Shown in pieces: positions 24,170 to 36,800 of a DNA stretch of 64,000 nucleotides. The notes beneath the pieces were generated by a model. That model was not told the DNA's origin and made no database searches. It saw only the letters and a list, made by a program, of their open reading frames with translations. Origin of the DNA: Fagopyrum homotropicum (lineage: Eukaryota; Streptophyta; Magnoliopsida; Caryophyllales; Polygonaceae); contig BSWB01000005.1 of the NCBI GenBank assembly GCA_033239125.1, forward strand, positions 21,257,447 through 21,321,446, given 5' to 3'. The position numbers were made by a program, and so were the translations under genes. Positions within the stretch are counted from its first letter, which is position 1; every line of letters starts with the position of its first letter.

Positions 24170-24209
24170 CTATACAGAGCCTTATAAGTTAGGTGTGCAT
24201 ACCCCGCAG

Positions 24210-26064
24210 ATGGCTCAGACTAGAGCTACTCATGTTGTAGGCCGAGGTAGAGGTAGACCACCTCTTCCTCCGGGCGTGATAGGAGAGGGACCAGTTCCCT
24301 CTGCTGATCCACCAGTGATGGAGGAGGTACATGAGGAGGTCGCAGAGAGTGTCATCCTAGAGACAAGGAGTGGTGGATCGAGGAGACATCATTCACATCG
24401 AGTCTAGTCAGATGACTCGGATCGTGTCTCTATGGGAGGGCCGGAGTTTAGAGAGTACATCAGACATGTTGAGGAGGCTGCCAAAGCTGGAAGACGGGCC
24501 CCAAATCTACTAGTGCATGAGGGATCTTTAGGGATGTCTCAGGGAGCAACACGGGTGCCAGTTATGCCGGCACGTGTTGTTGAGATTGTTAGAGTCCTAG
24601 AGGAGACTAGAGGGCCTCGACCAGATACCTGGTTGAAAGCATTTCACCAGATGGGTGTACCACCGTTCTCAAGGAAGATCGGTTTAGAGACAGAGGTCTG
24701 GATAGGACATGTAGACTCAACTTTAGAGTCTATTAGATGTCCTGAGGACAGACGGATAGAGCTAGTTTAGTCTCTATTCTGTGACCTTGCACACTAGTGG
24801 TGGAGGACTGTACGTGCCAGAGCCACCAGTTATGATCGCATAAGGAGTATAATCGGAGAGCAGTTTTGCCCTACCTCACTGAGGAGGGAGAAGCTACAGG
24901 ATTTTGTGGAGACCGGCTTTAAGGATGTGCCTATTGTAGACGCCATCAGCCGCTTCCAGTTTAAGTTAGCTTTGTTGGGTCCAGCTGCACAATCTAAGGA
25001 ACAACATGTGTACCTGTTCTCCCGAAGACTGAGGAAGAGCACACGCTCATACATGGCGGGATTCCATTGCGAGTCCCTAGCTGATTATTAGGACCGGGCT
25101 TCCGCTTATGAGAGGGAGCGAGCCAGTCAGAGGAGGGCTTCTCAGATGGGACGGTCTGAGAAGAGGCAGCGCACTAGGCAGCCCAGTGGAGTTGGAGGAG
25201 CATCTGGTTCTAGACGAGACCAGAGACGTTAGAGTTAGCCCTCATCTGCACTGACTATAGATAAGGGACGACAATGTTACAACTGTGGTGATCCCGGGCA
25301 TTTGAAGCCTGGGTGTACCAGGCCAGTTGTGACTTGCTTCACCTGTGGTAGACTAGGACAACGAGCTGCCTTTTGTAGGCAGGCTGGAGTTGCATCTCAG
25401 CAGGGTTCTTCCCCTGCCATTGTGGCAGGAGGTGGTCAGAGGACACCTCAACAAAAGACACAGGGACAATAGAGAGTCCCATATCGTCCTTCTACTCAGG
25501 GATCTGTTCTCGAGCCGAGTAGAGCTAGAGGTCGTGGTGGGAGTACAATTGACACCAGAGGAGCTCAGGGTAGAGCTTTTGAGTTGAAGAGTGCAAAGGA
25601 GTTGCCTGCACCGGCTGCTACAGGTACCATTCTACTTCATGGTTTACCTATTAGAGTTTTGTTTGATTCGGGTGCTACGCATTCCTTTATTTCTTATACA
25701 TGTGTTGAGCGCTTGAGTTTAGCTATTATAGAGGTATCCCTTTTACTATAGAATTACTTGATGGTAGCCCGGTCAGAGGTACCCGTGAGATATGTAGTTC
25801 TTCCCTTCGTTTAGGGACTCGTGTTTTGCTTGTTGACTTCTTAGTCATGCCATTGATGCATGAAAAGGTCATTTTAGGCATGGATTGGATGCGTAAACAC
25901 CGTGCGGTTTTAGATGTTGGTATGAGGGTTGTTACAGTCTCTACCGAGGTAGGTCACATAGAGGTCTTCCAAGGTTGGGACCTTTGGAAGACGGGCTTTG
26001 TCAACAGTTCCGTACGAGCAGCTAGACTGATAGCACAGGGATGTGATGTGTTACGCTCAGGATG
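24210..26064 (+). pseudogene. C1 gag and protease, interrupted
   Basis: Gag starts at ATG 24210 (MAQTRATHVVGRGRG). The frame is crossed by stops at 24405-24407, 24768-24770 and others around 25090 and 25230. Two zinc knuckles follow near 25275-25380: CYNCGDPGHLKPGC is intact, while CFTCGRLGQRAAFC has Gln where the His is expected. The protease motif LFDSGATHSFIS is near 25660, followed by VILGMDWMRKH within 25826-26083. The solo LTR at 26065 cuts the frame between protease and RT. In the family these parts make the capsid/nucleocapsid and the aspartic protease; here they are inactive. Confidence 0.85.
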
Positions 26065-27865
26065 TGTGCACAAAAAGCTTTAAATTTATACTCGTTATAT
26101 TTCTCCTAACTCCTAGCGCACCCGCAGTGTACGGGACGTTCGTAGTATGGATAGTATTCCGAGGTCGAACACAAAGACTAAGGTGAGATTGATTCGGTTT
26201 TTGATTGAGTTTAGTGAAGATCTAAGTAAAGAAAAGAGAGAAATAAGAAATGAAAATCTCAATTGTTTTTGGTTGGTTTTTAGTGATCAATCAAAGATCA
26301 CAATTCATGCAAAGTAAACAATCAACTAAACTATGAATCAACACAAATAAACAAGCTAAACAAGATATAGATCAAAGAAAGAAAAGACGGATTCTAGGGG
26401 TTGGAAGTTCCGGTTATGGCATAGGACTCAAGCTATCTATTCATTCCTTGGATTAACTATGTTGGGATTAAGTGTTTCTAGATTGGGATCAATCACCGGG
26501 TAGGTCTCATGATCCACTAGTCCATTCCCTAGGCCTCATCACCGGGTAAGTCTCTAAGAACCTAAGGGACATAATTCTACACAAACCGGATTGTTACCTA
26601 GAGATCTTAACCTATCCTTACCGGGTAGGTCTTGGAAAGGGAAGTCCTAAACAACTATCTTAGCACACATAATCCAATGGCGGCTTATTAGGCTCACCAC
26701 TACCTAAGGTTTGTTATCTTTGGAGTCTAAGAGTAAGGATTACCGGGTAAGTCTCTCCTAACACTTAGTTGCTAACACTAGGTCACCCTAGGATAGATTT
26801 AACTCAACAAACACTTAGGATTTCAACATTATAACAATCTAGGATAAGATCCATCGAACCAGGGAAAATCACGGTTTGTTCTACCTAAACCACGGCCGTG
26901 GTTAGGTAAGAACTACCCGTGATTTCTAACAGCAGCTACGTTCATACTCACAAGTCATCCAAAGATAAATCTAAGTCCGTCCTATCATAGTCCTAGCCAT
27001 AACCATCCTTTCCTTACCCTAGAACCACATCTATTTAGCCTACAACGTTCATAATAGAAATCGAAACAAACAACCATAAAATCATGACATCCATTTGCAA
27101 GATGATGAAGGAAGAGAGATGAACAAGTGAACTAAAACAAAACCAAGCTGAAAATAGAATTAGAGTAACTCACAATCCTTCCAAAAGAAGGTTCAAATGA
27201 TTCATACAACTCTTAGAAATAGAATCCGGAATTCTTCAATACAAAACTATCAAGTGTGGTAATGGTGTGTGTTCTTCTTCTCCTCTTCAATGGAGCTCTT
27301 CTTCTTCCTCTTTGACACTTTCCTTCCTAGAAAGACTTCTTGTTGAGAGAATAATTTTGTTAGAGGATAATGGATAATGGAGAGCTGCTCCAAGATGCCT
27401 TTCTCAGCCAATGAAGGACCACTTTTATAACAAATTTTGCATGAGCTGGCCATGAGAGTCGTGGCACAGCTGTCACAAGAATCTAGCAAAATCCACGGGT
27501 GATTCCACGGCCGTGGAGTGTCAGAGAACCGTGATTCTGTGCTTTAGCATTGCCTTTGATCATTAAGCTTCGATTTGGTGCATGGCTTGTGTTGGCAAGG
27601 TTCCATGAGTCCTCTTTAGCCTTTAGCTTGTGTCCTAATGAGTCCGAGGGTGTGTCATCTAGCTGAATGATCCTCAAACGTATCGTTTTAGCTCCTAAAT
27701 CTTCCGAAATACCTATAAAACACGCACAAGTCCGTGTAGACATCTATCTCGGCAAAATACATGAATTGAGTGCAAAACGTCGTGAACTAGTGCTAAACCA
27801 TGCATGAATGAGTGAGAAATCTATCTAAATGATTACCTAAAACTAAGTCATAAATCGTGTTATCA
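26065..27865 (-). repeat. Solo LTR of family B inside C1 gag-pol
   Basis: This complete-looking LTR (TGATAACACG...TGCACACA on the minus strand) has no internal region. It is flanked by GGATG (26060-26064) and TGATG (27866-27870), a 5-bp duplication with one difference. C1 coding sequence continues on both sides. Palindromes CCACGGCCGTGG occur at 26890-26901 and 27505-27516, and four ACCGGGTAAG/AGG words occur between 26490 and 26755. A solo LTR is the usual product of recombination between the two LTRs of one element. Confidence 0.82.
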
Positions 27866-30839
27866 TGATGCCTTCTGGTGTTATGCCATGAAGGATGGAG
27901 AGAGTCCAGCTCTGGAGGACATACATGTGATTTGCGTGTTTGCTGACGTGTTTGCTGAGCCGTCGAGCTTGCCGCCTCATAGGAGTATGGATTTCAGTAT
28001 CAAGTAGGAGCCAGGTACGAGACCCATCTCGAAGGCCCCATATCGTATGGCGCATGTCGAGATGTTGGAGCTGAAGAAGCAACTCGAGGAGTTGGCTGAG
28101 AAGGGTTTCATCCACCCTAGTGTATCCCCATGGGGTGCACTTGTCCTCTTTGTGCAGAAGAAGGACGGATCGTTGAGATTGTATATTGATTACAAAGACC
28201 TGAACAAGGTGACCATCAAGAACAAGTATTCATTGCCTCGTATTGATGATCAACTTGATAAGCTTCAGGGAGTGACAGTATTCTCCCGGATTTATTTATG
28301 CTCAGGATATCACCAGTTGAGGGTGAGGGACCAGGATGTACACAGGACGGCATTTCGTACCTCTTATGGACACTATGAGTTTGTAGTGATGCCATTCGGG
28401 CTGACAAATGCCCCAGCAGTCTTTATGGAGTTGATGAACAGTATCTTCATCGACTTTCTTGATCATTTTGTGGTAGTTTTCATTGATGACATTCTGGTAT
28501 ACTCTCGTAGAAGAGATGAGCATGCCGGTCATCTGAGTACAGTTTTGCAGATTTTGAGGGATAAAGAGTTGTATGCCAAGGTCTCTAAGTGCGAGTTCTG
28601 GATGTGTGAGGTTTCTTTTCATGGACACATCGTCTCCGCCGATCGGATCATGGTTGATCCGGCGAAGATTTAGTTTGTTGTTGCATGAACGACACCGACG
28701 AACGTCAAGAAAGTGCATAGCTTTCTTGGCCTAGCCGGGTATTACAGATGCTTTGTGTAGGGATTTTCTATGATTGCTCGTCCACTAACGAGTCTTATGA
28801 GGAAGACTACCAGATTTGTGTGAATTGATCAGTGTGCCCAGAGTTTTGAAGAGTTGAAAAGGCGTTTGACTTCTGCTCCTGTCTTGGCACAACCAGAGGG
28901 TTCTGATGATTTTGTGGTTTATAGTGATGCATCCAAGCTAGGGTTAGGAAGTGTATCGATGCAGAGAGGCAGAGTGATTGCTTATGCGTCTAGACAGCTA
29001 AAGACGTATGAGGAGAACTACCCAACTCATGATCTGGAATTAGTAGCTATAGTTCATGCTTTGAAGATTTGGAGACATTACATGTATGGTGCCACATGGC
29101 AGATCTTCACATACCATAAGAGTCCGAAGCATATTTTCACGCAGCAGGAGTTGAATAACCGCCAGCGTCGATGGCTTGAGTTGATCAAGGACTTTGACCT
29201 TGAGATTCTGTAACATCCTGGGAAGGAGAATGTTGTAGTTAATGCCTTGAGCAGGAAGACGTCTCGAGAGAAGGCGATTGCAAGACTGATAGTTCAGCCT
29301 CAGCTTTAGAGGAATCTAGCTTGGCTAGAAATGGACATCCAGTTTTTTGATGAGGATGCCCAGTTGTATGCTTTAGAGGTTTTACCTAGTCTGTTGGATG
29401 AGATCCAGCAGAAGCAAGGGACTTGCCTGACCTTGATGAGGATTAGAGAGAGGATGTCTCGTGGAGAGGCACCACAGTTCTCTATTGGAGAAGATGGAGT
29501 GATGAGGCGTCATGACCGAATCTGTGTACATGTTGATGCAGAGTTGAGACAGAGGATCTTACAGGAGGCTCACTGTACACCTTACTCAGTACATCCAGGT
29601 ACGAGTAAGATGTACCATGATGTGAGATGTTCATATTGGTGGGGAGGGTTGAAGCCTGATGTAGCCAGATTTGTGGCACAGTGTGTGACCTGTCAGCAAG
29701 TCAAGATAGAGCATTGCAGATTTGGAGGTGAGCTCCATCTACTGCCAGTACCGCAATGGAAGTGGGAGGACATCTTCATGGACTTTGTGACCAGATTGAG
29801 GCCCAGTAGGAGTTTTGATGCTTTCTAGGTTGTTGTTGACAGACTGACGAAGACGGCACGTTTCATTCCTATCAAAGAGACGTGGCCAGTGAGCAGATTG
29901 GCTGAGGAGTACACTAGACAAATAGTGAGACTTCATGGTGTACCGAGGACGATCGTCTCTGATCGAGATGGACGGTTTACCTCGAGGTTTTGGCAGTCGA
30001 TTCAGACTGCTTTGGGGACGACTCTACACTTCACGACTACGTTTCCCCCTACACAGATGTTCAGTCAGAGAGGACCATCCAGACCCTTGAGGATATGTTG
30101 CAAGCTTGTGTGTTGGATTGGGGACATGGATGGTCTGATTACCTCCCACTAGTTGAGTTCTCATACAACAACAGTTGGCATGCATCTATTGGGATGACTC
30201 CTTATGAGGCATTGTATGGACGTAAGTGCCGTACACCGTTATGCTGGAATGAGCCTAGCAGTATCAGCGGGATGGTGCGAGAGCAAATTCAGGATGATAT
30301 GGCTCGAGTAGCCATGTATAGAGAGAGGATGTTGGTTGCACAGAGTCGCCAGAAGTCATATGTAGACAGGAGGCATGGACCTTTAGAGTTCAGGGTAGGA
30401 GTTCATGTCTGGTTGAGAGTATCTCGACGCTAGGCGTCAGACGTTTTGGCATAAAGGGGAAGTTGTGTCCCTAATATGTCGGTCCTTTCGAGATACAGGA
30501 TAGAGTTGGAAGGGCGGCCTACAAATTAGCATTACCTCCGAGGTTAGAGGGTGTTCACCCTGTATTTCATTGTCTCAGTTGAGGGAGTACATACCAGATC
30601 CGAGGCACATTGTGAGTTATGATGATTTGGTGGTTGAGCTGGACCACACCTTTTTTGAGCATCCTATTGCAGTCTTAGAGCGAGGTGTGAGACGCCTGCA
30701 TTCGAAGGACATTCTTATGTTGAGGATACAGTGGTCTAAACCACGACCTGATGAGGCCACATGAGAGACGGAGGATAGTATCCAAAGGAACTATCCAGAG
30801 TTTTATGCTGAGATAGATGCATCTAGCGTCGATAAGTAG
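27866..30839 (+). pseudogene. C1 RT, RNase H, integrase and chromodomain, interrupted
   Basis: One frame runs from about 28047 to 30055. RT has PSVSPWGALVLFVQKKDGS, MPFGLTNAP and FIDDILVYS. RNase H starts VYSDASKLGLG. The integrase zinc finger has HCTPYSVHPG...CVTCQQ, and the core has SDRDGRFTSRFW. Stops at 28671, 28686, 28758, 28821, 29211, 29307 and 29826 interrupt it. A frameshift near 30055 moves the integrase C-terminal part to 29990-30433. After another shift near 30570 comes HPVFH and a chromodomain-like end (HPIAVLERGVRRLHSKDI, with a stop at 30762), ending at 30839. The chromodomain puts it with the Tekay/Del chromoviruses. The enzyme is dead. Confidence 0.87.
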
Positions 30840-31383
30840 ATCTTAGTGCTATCTTGGTGAGTATATGATTATGTGCTTATGTGCTTACATGCCTTGATAT
30901 GTTATTCCATGCTAGCTATGATGTGATATATGATCTTATTAGATCTTGATGTGCTAGCGTGATGTACGATTATAGTTGGACATGGTTCTTTCCTCCATGC
31001 TATTTGAGCGTGATTAGGAATTAGCTGGAGATGATTCTTTCCTCCATACTACCTTGTTGGACATAGCTCATTGGAGATGTTATTCCTCCATGTGATGTAT
31101 ATGAGTATGATTTGGCTAGATATGTGCTTTCTCTATGCCTTGTGATGTGGTATGGCGAGAGATGTGATTCCTCAACGCCTTTGGGTAGCGTTATGGCCCT
31201 GTTTTCTGGAGTGGATGATTCCTCCATGTTCATGTTTGAGGTTATAGATTGATATAGGTTATGACCTTCTGAGCGGAGATGTGATACCTCCGATAGAGAG
31301 AGAGTTATACCTCGGCTTATGGGTCCGAGAGGATTTGGAATTTTGCATGTTTCGGGACGAAATTTGTTTTTAGGGGGGTGAGA
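30840..31383 (+). promoter_or_regulatory. C1 3' region with repeated hairpins and polypurine tract
   Basis: At least six short hairpins follow each other every 35-70 nt, with a conserved loop like ATGTGATTC and changing stems: TGGAG/CTCCA (31026, 31072, 31207), CGGAG/CTCCG (31274), TAGA/TCTA (31117) and GGCG/CGCC (31154). A further one (CTCGG/CCGAG, 31311-31329) lies before AGGGGGGTGAGA (31372-31383), the polypurine tract next to the LTR. No gene was seen. Confidence 0.6.
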
Positions 31384-31932
31384 TGTAAGAGCCTAGTTGT
31401 TGAGTTGCTGAGAGTGAGCTGAGGACCTGGTTTAAGCCTAAACCGCCCTGCGTGACCTAGTGGCCGCCCCTGCGGTTTGCCTAGGCCGCACCTGCACCTC
31501 ACAGGGGCGCCCCTGTGGCTCTGTGTGGATGCAGCCGTTTTTGTTGACTTTTTGACCCGTGCTTTACCTTTGCATCTCTTTATAACCTTCTTCTCTTTCC
31601 TTCTGATGAGGGTTCCTCAACTATAGCATCATCTCTCTCCCTACATTCTTCTTCTCCTCTCATCTCTTCTTGGATCAACTTTGATCTTTTCTTGCGTTTG
31701 GTGAGTTTGAGAGTTTTTATGCTTGGCTTGGTTGTTGATTATTGATGATGGTTGTTGTTGTGCCTTGTGATTCTGCTTGAGGTTGTGGAGATGGTGTTTG
31801 ATCTCCTGGAGAGCTTAGCTTGGTAAGCTTTCATGTTTCCTTCCTATCTTTCTTCTTTCCTTCATCTTTTCCTCTTTCAACCTAGTCTAGCTTAGATTCC
31901 TTAGGTTTGGATCTTGCTCTAGCAATGACTGG
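31384..31932 (+). repeat. C1 3' LTR, first part
   Basis: It starts TGTAAGAGCCTAG right after the polypurine tract. A TATA-like TTTATAACC lies near 31579. It is cut by element D, with the left target copy ACTGG at 31928-31932. Confidence 0.88.
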
Positions 31933-33693
31933 TGATAGCATGAATTATAGTCTATAATTTGGGGTTTGTTTGGACGTTTTATCTTTCATAATCTGCATGT
32001 TTACATGAGCATTATGTGATTTTACTACCATTTCATCTACCTTTGCGAGAATCGAGGTCTACACCTAGTTTTGTTGTAATTGCAGGTAATTTGGTACGTT
32101 TTGCATCAAAAAGGAGCGAAAGGAGTCATGAGTCATTTAGAGCTACATTCAGGAAGCATAGCTATGGATTAAAGATTTACTTTGGACCAGTTTTGAGAGA
32201 TTTCGCATTCAGTTGTGACTCACCTCGGTTGACCAGAGATTCACCTCGACCGAGGTGATCCAGAGACGCCGACTCGACCGAGGCGAACACCTAGGACGCG
32301 GCGAGAATATTTTATTCTTGGATGAGATCTTTTAAATTTGGAAAGTGATCTTATATTTTTGGGCCTGGCTCCTGGAAGGAAGGAGATATGCAGAATCATA
32401 TATTTTACCTATATTTATGGGAAACTATCTTTCTAAGATTTATTATCTTTGGAGGGTTATTTTCCTATAAAAAGGGTTGGATTTCCCATAATTCCGGCAT
32501 CCGCTTAGAGCTGGACAACACGCTATACCGTCGATCAAGGTTTATAGCACGCAGCAGCAGCAGCCTACTCCAGTTGGGAGTTTTCGAAGAACCTTTTTGA
32601 AGGTTGAAGGAAGATTGAAATCTATAGCTTTTATAGCTTTTTGGAGGGTTTTGTAAGATTGTCTTTAATTCCCTCATTGGTTGTCTTGTCTTTTTGGATT
32701 GCTATCCAAGGAACGCTTTGTTGTGATATTTGATTCAGTTATTGAAGTCTTTTCATTAAATTCTTCTTTGTTCAAATATTCACTTTCTTCCTATATATTT
32801 TAATACTTTCATTATGATGATGAGTGGCTAATTTCCTTGTGTGATTCTAGGGTGATTGGCTGAAGGTTGTGGGGAAAACAATGATAGAATAATCTTAGAT
32901 TCCAGTAGGATCCTGAAAGTTCGAGTCTTTAACCTTAACCCTAAGCATCTCGTTCAGTCGATGAACATCTCGGCCGGGGTGGAAACTGGCTGACCGAGGT
33001 GACTTATCTGATCCTAAACTGAGAGTTAAGTGTTAGAGTTTGTCAAATCCTATTCTTATTACACCTTTCCTGGTTCAAAGCAAGCTTAGGATGAGACTTA
33101 CCCGGTAATTCCTTAGTTTGTGTACCAACGATCATAAGTGTAGGTAATAAAGGTTTATCCTTTATTGGGGTTTGAGTGTGCTTCCATCCCATCTTTGTGA
33201 GTTAGCCTGAGACTTACCCGGTAAAGGTTGATTCTATTCCCTTAGGTGGTGTGTTAGTTTGATGTTATAATTCTTTATCTTGATTCCTTGAGACTTACCC
33301 GGTAATAGGAGTTACGGTTTAAGATTAGTGTGTAGTGAGACTTACCCGGTGATCTACTCCACTTTAGAAACACCTTCCCCACGCAAAAATCTCAGCTTTG
33401 TCCGCTTATCTATAGATCTTGAGTTGGAACCACAACTAGATGCTTTAATCCCTAGAATTGCATGTTTGCTTTATTGACTTCTTATTCATCTTTGATTGTG
33501 TTAATCGCTCTTGTGGTTAATATTGACATAAGCACACCGTATTGACTTTGTTTCACCGAGTCCCTGTGATCGACCCCTGGAATTTTCTTGCTTTTACTAC
33601 GATTGACCCGTACACTGCGGGTTCGCATCCTTGTTTTAAGCTTAAGTCTAGGGTTATAAATTTAAAGCTTGCACACACCGTTTGGAGCGAACA
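31933..33693 (+). repeat. 5' LTR of element D
   Basis: It starts TGATAGCATG and ends GGAGCGAACA. A good TATA box, TATAAAAA, at 32466-32473 predicts transcription from about 32,500. CACCTCGACCGAGGTG is at 32242-32257, CTCGACCGAG at 32273-32282, and four ACTTACCCGGT words lie at 33096-33108, 33212-33224, 33292-33304 and 33340-33352. Confidence 0.93.
32466..32473 (+). promoter_or_regulatory. TATA box in D 5' LTR
   Basis: TATAAAAA lies in the LTR about 530 bp from its start; the same box is in the 3' LTR at 42148-42155. The place fits the U3 promoter of an LTR retrotransposon. Confidence 0.6.
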
Positions 33694-33699
33694 AGTTTT

Positions 33700-33717
33700 T
33701 GGCGCCGTTGCCGGGGA
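33700..33717 (+). other. Primer-binding site, tRNA-Asp type (element D)
   Basis: TGGCGCCGTTGCCGGGGA lies six bases after the 5' LTR. It is unmutated and complementary to the 3' end of tRNA-Asp. Confidence 0.92.
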
Positions 33718-33818
33718 CTTGGTCTAGACCGAGCCGGTACGGTTTGCTCTTGCGGCGCTTGCCCCGTTTCATTTAACCACTCTACTTGAGTGACTTTCGC
33801 AGGTTCTTTCTTAGGTAT

Positions 33819-36800
33819 ATGCGAAGAACCCGCGCTGGGAAGGAAATCGTCCCTTACGATCCCGAACCAGAAAAGACATACAAGCGACGCTTAAGAGAAG
33901 CGAAGATGGCCCAACAAGACGATCGCGATCTTGCGGCCCAATTGAAAGAGGCGCTAGAGCTGCTACGCCTCAGCAAGGAAGAACTCAGGCAAGAGAAAGA
34001 AGAGAATCGCACCAAGACTGCAGCAATCGAAGCTGAGATAGCAGTCATACGAGACCAGATTCTACTTCGACCGAGGGAAGATCCTCCTGTTGATCCTCGA
34101 CCGAGGCAGATTCCAGTACCTGACGCCCCGGCCGATGTACTTCCACCTCGGATGCCAGTCCGAGATGTTCTTCTTGCAGGAATCCCACAAACCCTAGGTC
34201 AAAGGATGGACCCTAATCAACAGCTGAGTCGTCCAGGAGTGAACCTAGGAGATCCAGCAGATCATGACTACGAACTTCGACCGCAAGTTCTAGCCATGAT
34301 TCGCCAATGCCAATTCGGAGGGCTAGAGAAAGAGTCGCCGCATCAACATCTTCAAAACTACGAGATCTTGTTGGAAACCTTGCGACCCCCCCGAATTGAG
34401 AATAACAACTACAAGCTAAGACCTTTTTACTTTTCTTTAAAAGATAGAGCTCTTACTTGGTATCAATCTCTTCCTCCAGGAAAAATCAGCACATGGGAGG
34501 AGATGACTACGGTATTCTTGACCAAATTCTTTCCCCCCTCAAAGACCGCTGAAATGAGAGGGAAGATCAACGCTTTCATTATGAAGGACAAGGAGAGCTT
34601 GTCCAAATCTTGGGAGCGGTTCAAGGATATCCTCTTGGATTGCCCACATCATGGGATTCCAAAGATCGAGTTGTTGGAGATCTACTTCAAAGGGTTGGAC
34701 GGAAGCACCCAGTTCAATCTCCAACTCCTCTCCGCCGGTACCTTCATGGACATGGCGGTTGATGAGGCTTGGGACTTCATTGAGAAGCAAGCCTTGCACA
34801 TGGAGAAATATACCCACCAAGGAGCTGAAGGTGGAGTTAAAAGAGTCAACTTTCAAGAGACTCATTCCAACAACAATCAACTCACGTCTTTGACGAATGA
34901 CGTGAAGCAATTGAAGGAGCTCTTGATGGCTCAAACTAAGAAGGAAGAGCAAGGGCAAAGGAACAACAACAATAACGGGTACCGTAACAACAACAACGGT
35001 CCCCGAAACAACAACTACAACAACAACAACAACAATAGAGGATCCAATAGCAACAACTGGAGAGCGAATAACCAAAACTACGGTAACAATCATTCAAACT
35101 CCAACTCTAATGATTCCTCTAACCCTTTCCTCTCTTCCCCTTCTTCTTCTTCTACTCCATTGAAAAGCCAAGGGCAAGGATCAAGTTCGTCTCAGCCAGA
35201 AAAGAAAGACGCAGTTCTGGAGGCAATCTTGATCAAGCTTAGCGCTATGGAGAATTCTATGACTTCATTTTCGAGGGCCCAAAAGTCCTTCGAACAACAA
35301 CTTGCTAATAAGGCGAATGAAGCGCCAAGAGATCCAGGGAAGCTTCCAGCAAAGACGGAAACTAACCCTAAGGGCCAATGCATGGCCATAACGACGAGGA
35401 GTGGACTCAAAACTGCAGATCCAGTACCTCGCTCGACGCATACCACCTCGGTCCAGATCCAGTCGAAGAACACCTCGACCGAGATGCCAACCGAGGCGGA
35501 GCAACAGAAAGCAGGAGGGACGACAGAAACTTATGTTCCACCTCCTGCATACAAACCACCACTTCCATTCCCTCAGTCCAGAGCCAGAGCACATCTAGAC
35601 AAGCACTTTGGTAAGTTTTTTGACTTGATGAATAAGCTACATATTAATATTCCTTTCCTTGATGCTATTTTAGGTATGCCCGCCTATGGGAAGTTCTTAA
35701 AAGAAATCTTATCAAGGAAGAGGAAGCTGGAGGATGTTGGTGAAGTTAGGATGACATCTAAATCTTCGGAGCTTATCAAAATCATGAAGGAAAAGATGCC
35801 ACCTAAGTTGAGAGATCCCGGCTCATTTTGTATTCCCATCCAAGTTGGAGATGTCACTTGTGAAGCCCTTTGTGATCTAGGAGCCAGCGTGAGCATCATC
35901 CCGTTGGAGCTATGCACGAAGATCGGTCTTGGAGAGCCCAAGCCGGTCAAGATTCGACTTTACATGGCGGATCGCTCCATTACCCATCCCGTGGGCATTT
36001 TGGAGGACGTTCCGGTCAAGTTAGGTAACTTCTATCTTCCCATAGATTTTGTTGTACTTGACATTCCCGCAGATTATCCTGTTCCTATTATTCTCGGGAG
36101 ACCATTTCTAGCAACTTCGGGTTGCAACGTGGATTGCAAGAACGCCAAGTTGAAATTCAACGTTGGTGGCGATGAGGTGGAGTTCGCGCTGCTTGCAGCC
36201 ATGAAAGGGGAGCAACTAACTGATGATATCTTCAACATCTACGATGAAGAAGAATCAAGAGAATTGGTGAGCTCTATCCTTATTAACGATCCACTCGTAA
36301 GAGTTATTAGCTTCAGTTTAATGGAGGAAGGTATAGATGCTTCTTGTGATGCAGATATACGGAGCTTGAAGGCACTGGAAGAGGATCCAGGAGCTAAAAC
36401 TGAGAAGCTAATCCAGGAGACGAAGATCTCCAGTCTCGGATCCAGTAGCAGTACCTCGACCGAGGCACTTTCTGGACTGAGCGAGGCGACCGAAGAACAT
36501 CTCGGTCAACGCTTATGCGCCTCGACCGAGGTCGATGGCGAGATGATGTCAACTGAGATTGCTAAGAATAACAAATTTCTTACTCCCTCCTCTGATATTC
36601 ATCCACTGTTGGTGGAGCACTCCATCCACAAACTTTCTGATAATAAAGGTCCTTGGTACGCTGATATTGTGAATTATCTTGTTTGCCAGGAGATACCGCC
36701 CGGATTGACGTACTCTCAAAAGAAAAGATTCTTCAAGGAAGTACGACATTACTACTGGGACGAGCCGCTGCTATTCAAGCGCGGACCGGATGGGATGCTT

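Noticed and set aside
34539..35614. Several 60-180 codon frames opposite or overlapping the D gag-pol frame
   Set aside because: They are shadows of the real frame (valine-rich strings opposite the Asn codons); no domain is recognisable.
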